Below, piece by piece: positions 61,346 through 64,000 of a DNA stretch of 64,000 nt. This DNA is from Faecalicatena sp. Marseille-Q4148 (GTDB lineage Bacteria > Bacillota > Clostridia > Lachnospirales > Lachnospiraceae), in contig CP073692.1 in NCBI GenBank assembly GCA_018228665.1, forward strand, positions 2,182,046-2,246,045, in the 5' to 3' direction. The first letter of the stretch is position 1. Each line of letters begins with the position of its first letter. The notes below the pieces were generated by a model. It was not told the origin of the DNA, searched no databases, and was given only the letters and a program-made list of their open reading frames with translations. The translations under genes were made by a program, and so were the position numbers.

Positions 61346-62728
61346 ATGGAAGAACAAAAACAAACGACATCAGCTCCTGCAAATGCAATTACAGAAGGAG
61401 TCATCTGGAAACAGCTTCTCATTTTTTTCTTCCCGATCATGTTGGGAACCTTTTTTCAACAGCTCTACAATACCGCAGATGCTATCATTGTAGGACGCTT
61501 TGTCGGCAAAGAAGCTCTGGCCGCAGTCGGCGGCTCCGCAAACCAGATCAGTAACCTGATCATCGGATTTTTCGTTGGAGTCTCTTCGGGAGCAACTGTC
61601 ATCATTGCCCAACACTACGGTGCACGAAAGGAAGAACCCCTTTCCCATGCACTCCATACCGCAATGGCATTTTGCATTTTCGGCAGCATTGTCATTACCG
61701 TTATCGGATATGCCGCTGCTCCGGTATTTCTGCGCTGGATGAATACGCCAAAAGATATGATGCAGGATTCCGTTACTTATTTGCGTATCTTCTTTCTCGG
61801 AATTCTTTTTGTATTTATCTACAATATCGGTTCCAGCATCCTTCGCTCTGTCGGAGATTCCAGGCGACCGCTTTACTATCTGATTGTCTGCTGCTTTTTA
61901 AATATCGGTCTTGATCTTCTGTTTGTCCTCGTATTTCATATGGGAATTGCAGGAGCGGCTATCGCCACGGTACTTTCACAGGCTGTCAGTGCAATCCTCA
62001 TAATATTGGCTCTAATGCGGACAACAGACATTTACCGGCTTCATCTCCGGCGTATTACATTTTATAAACAATCACTGGAAAACATTTTACATATCGGTAT
62101 TCCTGCCGGACTGCAGTCCGTTATGTACAGTGTCTCAAATATTATTATCCAGACTGCGTTAAATGCACTCGGTACCGATACCGTTGCAGCCTGGACTGCA
62201 TTTGGTAAAATGGATGCTTTCTACTGGATGGTCATTTCTGCATTCGGTATCGCCGCAACTACTTTTGTTGGTCAGAATTATGGCGCCGGCAAATATACAC
62301 GCGTCAAAAAGAGCGTTTCCATCTGTATCAAAATTACACTGGCTGCCGCAGTTATCATGAGCGTCTTTTTCCTCACAGCCGGCAAATACCTCTTCCATCT
62401 GTTTACAAGTGATCCGGCTGTCATCCAGATCGGTATCCGTATTTTAACCTATATGGCTCCGGCATACGCATTATTTGTATTTATTGAAATTTATTCCGGC
62501 GCACTTCGTGGTATCGGTGACGTTATCATTCCGGCTATTATGACTTGCTGTGGTGTATGTATTTTCCGTTCACTCTGGGTATTTATACTTGTACCGCTCT
62601 CTCCAACAATTGAGACAATCACGCTCAGCTATCCTGTTTCCTGGGGAATTACTGCTGTTCTGTTCATCATATATTGGAGAAAAAAACAGAAACACTTTGG
62701 CTGCGATACAGACAGTATTTCCACTTAA
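61346..62728 (+). CDS. MATE family multidrug/metabolite efflux transporter
   Basis: A 460-residue transporter with about twelve membrane helices in two related halves. Family landmarks are FFPIMLGTFFQQLYNTADAI, IVGRFVGKEALAAVGG, then in the second half IPAGLQSVMYSVSN and TFVGQNYGAGKYTRVKKS. It probably exports drugs or cationic metabolites with Na+ or H+ exchange. AGGAGG lies 7 nt before the ATG at 61346; an in-frame upstream start (61301) lacks such a signal. It stands alone, divergent from rubredoxin. Confidence 0.95.
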   Translation: MEEQKQTTSAPANAITEGVIWKQLLIFFFPIMLGTFFQQLYNTADAIIVGRFVGKEALAAVGGSANQISNLIIGFFVGVSSGATVIIAQHYGARKEEPLSHALHTAMAFCIFGSIVITVIGYAAAPVFLRWMNTPKDMMQDSVTYLRIFFLGILFVFIYNIGSSILRSVGDSRRPLYYLIVCCFLNIGLDLLFVLVFHMGIAGAAIATVLSQAVSAILIILALMRTTDIYRLHLRRITFYKQSLENILHIGIPAGLQSVMYSVSNIIIQTALNALGTDTVAAWTAFGKMDAFYWMVISAFGIAATTFVGQNYGAGKYTRVKKSVSICIKITLAAAVIMSVFFLTAGKYLFHLFTSDPAVIQIGIRILTYMAPAYALFVFIEIYSGALRGIGDVIIPAIMTCCGVCIFRSLWVFILVPLSPTIETITLSYPVSWGITAVLFIIYWRKKQKHFGCDTDSIST

Positions 62729-62793
62729 TAATGTATATAAGCATGCTGTTTTTCATAATAAATCCCTATGTTCACAGTTTTTTCACAGAAAAT

Positions 62794-62836
62794 TAGCACT
62801 CACCTCTTTACTTTGCTAATAATATGTGTTATATTA
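62794..62836 (+). promoter_or_regulatory. CIRCE-like operator and promoter of the Hsp20 gene
   Basis: TTAGCACTC (62794-62802) is an exact left half of the CIRCE element, followed after 9 bp by CTTTGCTAA (62812-62820), which keeps 6 of 9 bases of the right half. It overlaps a promoter formed by TTTACT (62808-62813) and TATATT (62831-62836) with 17-bp spacing. This points to HrcA heat-shock repression. Confidence 0.65.
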
Positions 62837-62866
62837 CAACTATAACAAAGGAAGGAGATATGACTT

Positions 62867-63316
62867 ATGATGATGATGCCTAGTATTTTTGGAGAAAACT
62901 TATTTGATGACTGGATGGATTTCCCATTTGATAACTTCTGGGATAAGAAAGATCCTCTCTATGGCAAACATGCAAAAAACATGATGAAAACAGATGTCCG
63001 CGAGACAGAAGATTCCTATGAACTTGATATCGATCTTCCGGGATTTAAGAAGGATGAGATATCTGCCAAGCTTGATAACGGTTATTTAACTGTCTCTGCT
63101 TCGAAGGGACTGAATAAAGACGAGCAGGATAAGAAAGGCAACTATATCCGTCAGGAACGCTATGCCGGTGCTATGAGCAGAAGCTTTTATGTCGGTGAAG
63201 GCATTGGTCAGGAAGAGATTAAAGCCAGATATGAGAATGGTATTTTGAAGCTGTCCGTTCCGAAAAAAAATAAAAAAGTAGTTGAAGAGCACAAACAAAT
63301 TGCCATTGAAGGATAA
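62867..63316 (+). CDS. Small heat-shock protein, Hsp20/alpha-crystallin family
   Basis: A 149-residue ATP-independent chaperone that holds unfolding proteins. It begins with a Met- and Phe-rich arm (MMMMPSIFGENLFDDW), followed by the alpha-crystallin domain: MKTDVRETEDSYELDIDLPG, FKKDEISAKLDNGYLTVSAS, YVGEGIGQEEIKARYENGIL and KLSVPKKN. AGGAG lies 9 nt before the ATG. The CIRCE-like site upstream fits induction by heat. A bidirectional terminator follows. Confidence 0.96.
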   Translation: MMMMPSIFGENLFDDWMDFPFDNFWDKKDPLYGKHAKNMMKTDVRETEDSYELDIDLPGFKKDEISAKLDNGYLTVSASKGLNKDEQDKKGNYIRQERYAGAMSRSFYVGEGIGQEEIKARYENGILKLSVPKKNKKVVEEHKQIAIEG

Positions 63317-63333
63317 ACTCAATGAATGTATGA

Positions 63334-63371
63334 AAACAGGCGCCGATCCCATACGGGATTGGCGCCTGTTT
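63334..63371. terminator. Bidirectional terminator after the Hsp20 gene
   Basis: A 17-bp stem (63334-63350 with 63355-63371, one G-T pair, loop ATAC) lies between two convergent genes and has short A/T runs at both sides. It should end both transcripts. Confidence 0.9.
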
Positions 63372-63373
63372 GT

Positions 63374-63988
63374 TTAGAACTGCCAGCCGTTGAACTTAAA
63401 TGTTGTCGGTGACACATTTTCCGGATCATAACGTTTCAGCATTTCTTCATACCGCTCTTTATAATCGTTATCGATTTCTGCCTGCGGGAATACTTTACTT
63501 GCCTCGTGGAGGAAGTGGAAGGAATCTCTTCCCATTTCCTGTCCGCGGCGTGTATGTTTGTCCAGTGCTACATCCGGGATTTCCGGAAGTTCTCCCATTG
63601 CAAATCCTTTCATACAAATGTTCTTTAACAGATCGCTGGATCTGTCTTTCTGTGACTGAACAAGATAGCGAATCGCGTGGATGAAATAAATCGGGCGGTC
63701 TCCGTCAGCATAATCAAATTCTTTTCTCATCTGGAACAAGCTGTTTACTACAACTGCTGCCATCGGATTTCCCATTCCAATATCTTCTACAGAAATTGTC
63801 AGAAGACGTCTCCACATCTTTTCTTCCAACTCCGGAGATGAAATATATAATTCGTACGCAAATTTGCAGGCATCTTCTTCATTTGCCCGTCTGATGCTTT
63901 TCTGCAGCGCTGAAATTACTTCATCGCAGTAATAGCCATTGCGTGTTGTGATTGACTGCCATGGATCATACATTGTCTTTTTTACCAT
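63374..63988 (-). CDS. Stand-alone protein like the C-terminal domain of RarA/MgsA
   Basis: A 204-residue soluble protein. The segments DEVISALQKSIRRANEEDA, WRRLLTISVEDIGMGNPMAA and FHFLHEASKVFP resemble the C-terminal oligomerisation domain of the RarA (MgsA) replication-recombination ATPase. The AAA+ ATPase part is missing, and the upstream sequence lies outside the window after 12 bases, so an adjacent ATPase gene cannot be excluded. The ATG at 63988 has GGAAG at the very edge of the window; a second Met lies five codons later. Function is unknown. Confidence 0.75.
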   Translation of the reverse strand: MVKKTMYDPWQSITTRNGYYCDEVISALQKSIRRANEEDACKFAYELYISSPELEEKMWRRLLTISVEDIGMGNPMAAVVVNSLFQMRKEFDYADGDRPIYFIHAIRYLVQSQKDRSSDLLKNICMKGFAMGELPEIPDVALDKHTRRGQEMGRDSFHFLHEASKVFPQAEIDNDYKERYEEMLKRYDPENVSPTTFKFNGWQF

Positions 63989-64000
63989 TCGAAATCTTCC

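Overview
The window looks like chromosomal DNA from a spore-forming member of the Clostridia, most likely Lachnospiraceae. The main evidence is the conserved run hup-yabO-yabP-yabQ-divIC-spoIIE-tilS-hpt-ftsH on the minus strand, together with a CotS-like spore-coat kinase, T-box control of aminoacyl-tRNA synthetases, a selenocysteine formate dehydrogenase with no respiratory partners, and clostridial-type sugar ABC transporters. Most genes are on the minus strand. No rRNA, tRNA, CRISPR array or prophage was seen.

Layout. 1-8.2 kb: an alpha-galactoside utilisation locus (GH36 alpha-galactosidase, binding lipoprotein, two permeases, a second glycosidase cut by the window edge) with a divergent AraC regulator. 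8.3-14.4 kb: an unknown membrane protein, then a metal locus (ArsR regulator; HMA metallochaperone, P1B-type ATPase and fused FeoA-FeoB on the opposite strand) with a clear promoter and palindromic operator. 14.4-20.6 kb: exopolysaccharide genes (PglF/CapD-type dehydratase, CpsA-like LCP protein, CpsB-like phosphatase) and a GH13 glycosidase. 20.6-27.9 kb: the ftsH-to-hup sporulation and division block. 27.9-33.9 kb: phosphoglucomutase, CotS, CCA-adding enzyme, and proS with a T-box leader. 34.1-44.7 kb: a YitT membrane protein, then an eight-gene minus-strand operon of unknown purpose: lipoprotein, two ABC exporter halves, a related anchored protein, a LytTR protein with a degenerate receiver, a trigger-factor-like protein, an atypical thioredoxin and an M16C metallopeptidase. 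44.8-47.1 kb: metG with its T-box leader. 47.1-50.8 kb: an accessory strip holding an intact ISAs1-family element with a 10-bp target duplication, a probable small type I toxin-antitoxin locus of the Fst/holin-like class, and an IS1634-family element flanked by an 86-bp target duplication that has altered the end of fdhD. 50.7-59.0 kb: a formate/molybdopterin operon (mobA, moeA, focA, an FAD/NAD(P) electron-transfer protein, selenocysteine fdhF, fdhD). 59.1-64 kb: a DUF885 lipoprotein, rubredoxin, a MATE transporter, an Hsp20 chaperone under a CIRCE-like site, and a stand-alone RarA C-terminal-like protein.

The most unusual items are the eight-gene export/maturation operon (37.9-44.5 kb, extending to 35.1 kb), the convergent toxin/antisense locus at 48.4-48.7 kb, the long IS1634 target duplication that extends FdhD, and a DUF885 gene whose intrinsic terminator lies before its own stop codon. 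Assignments come from reading motifs and gene order; no database search was run.
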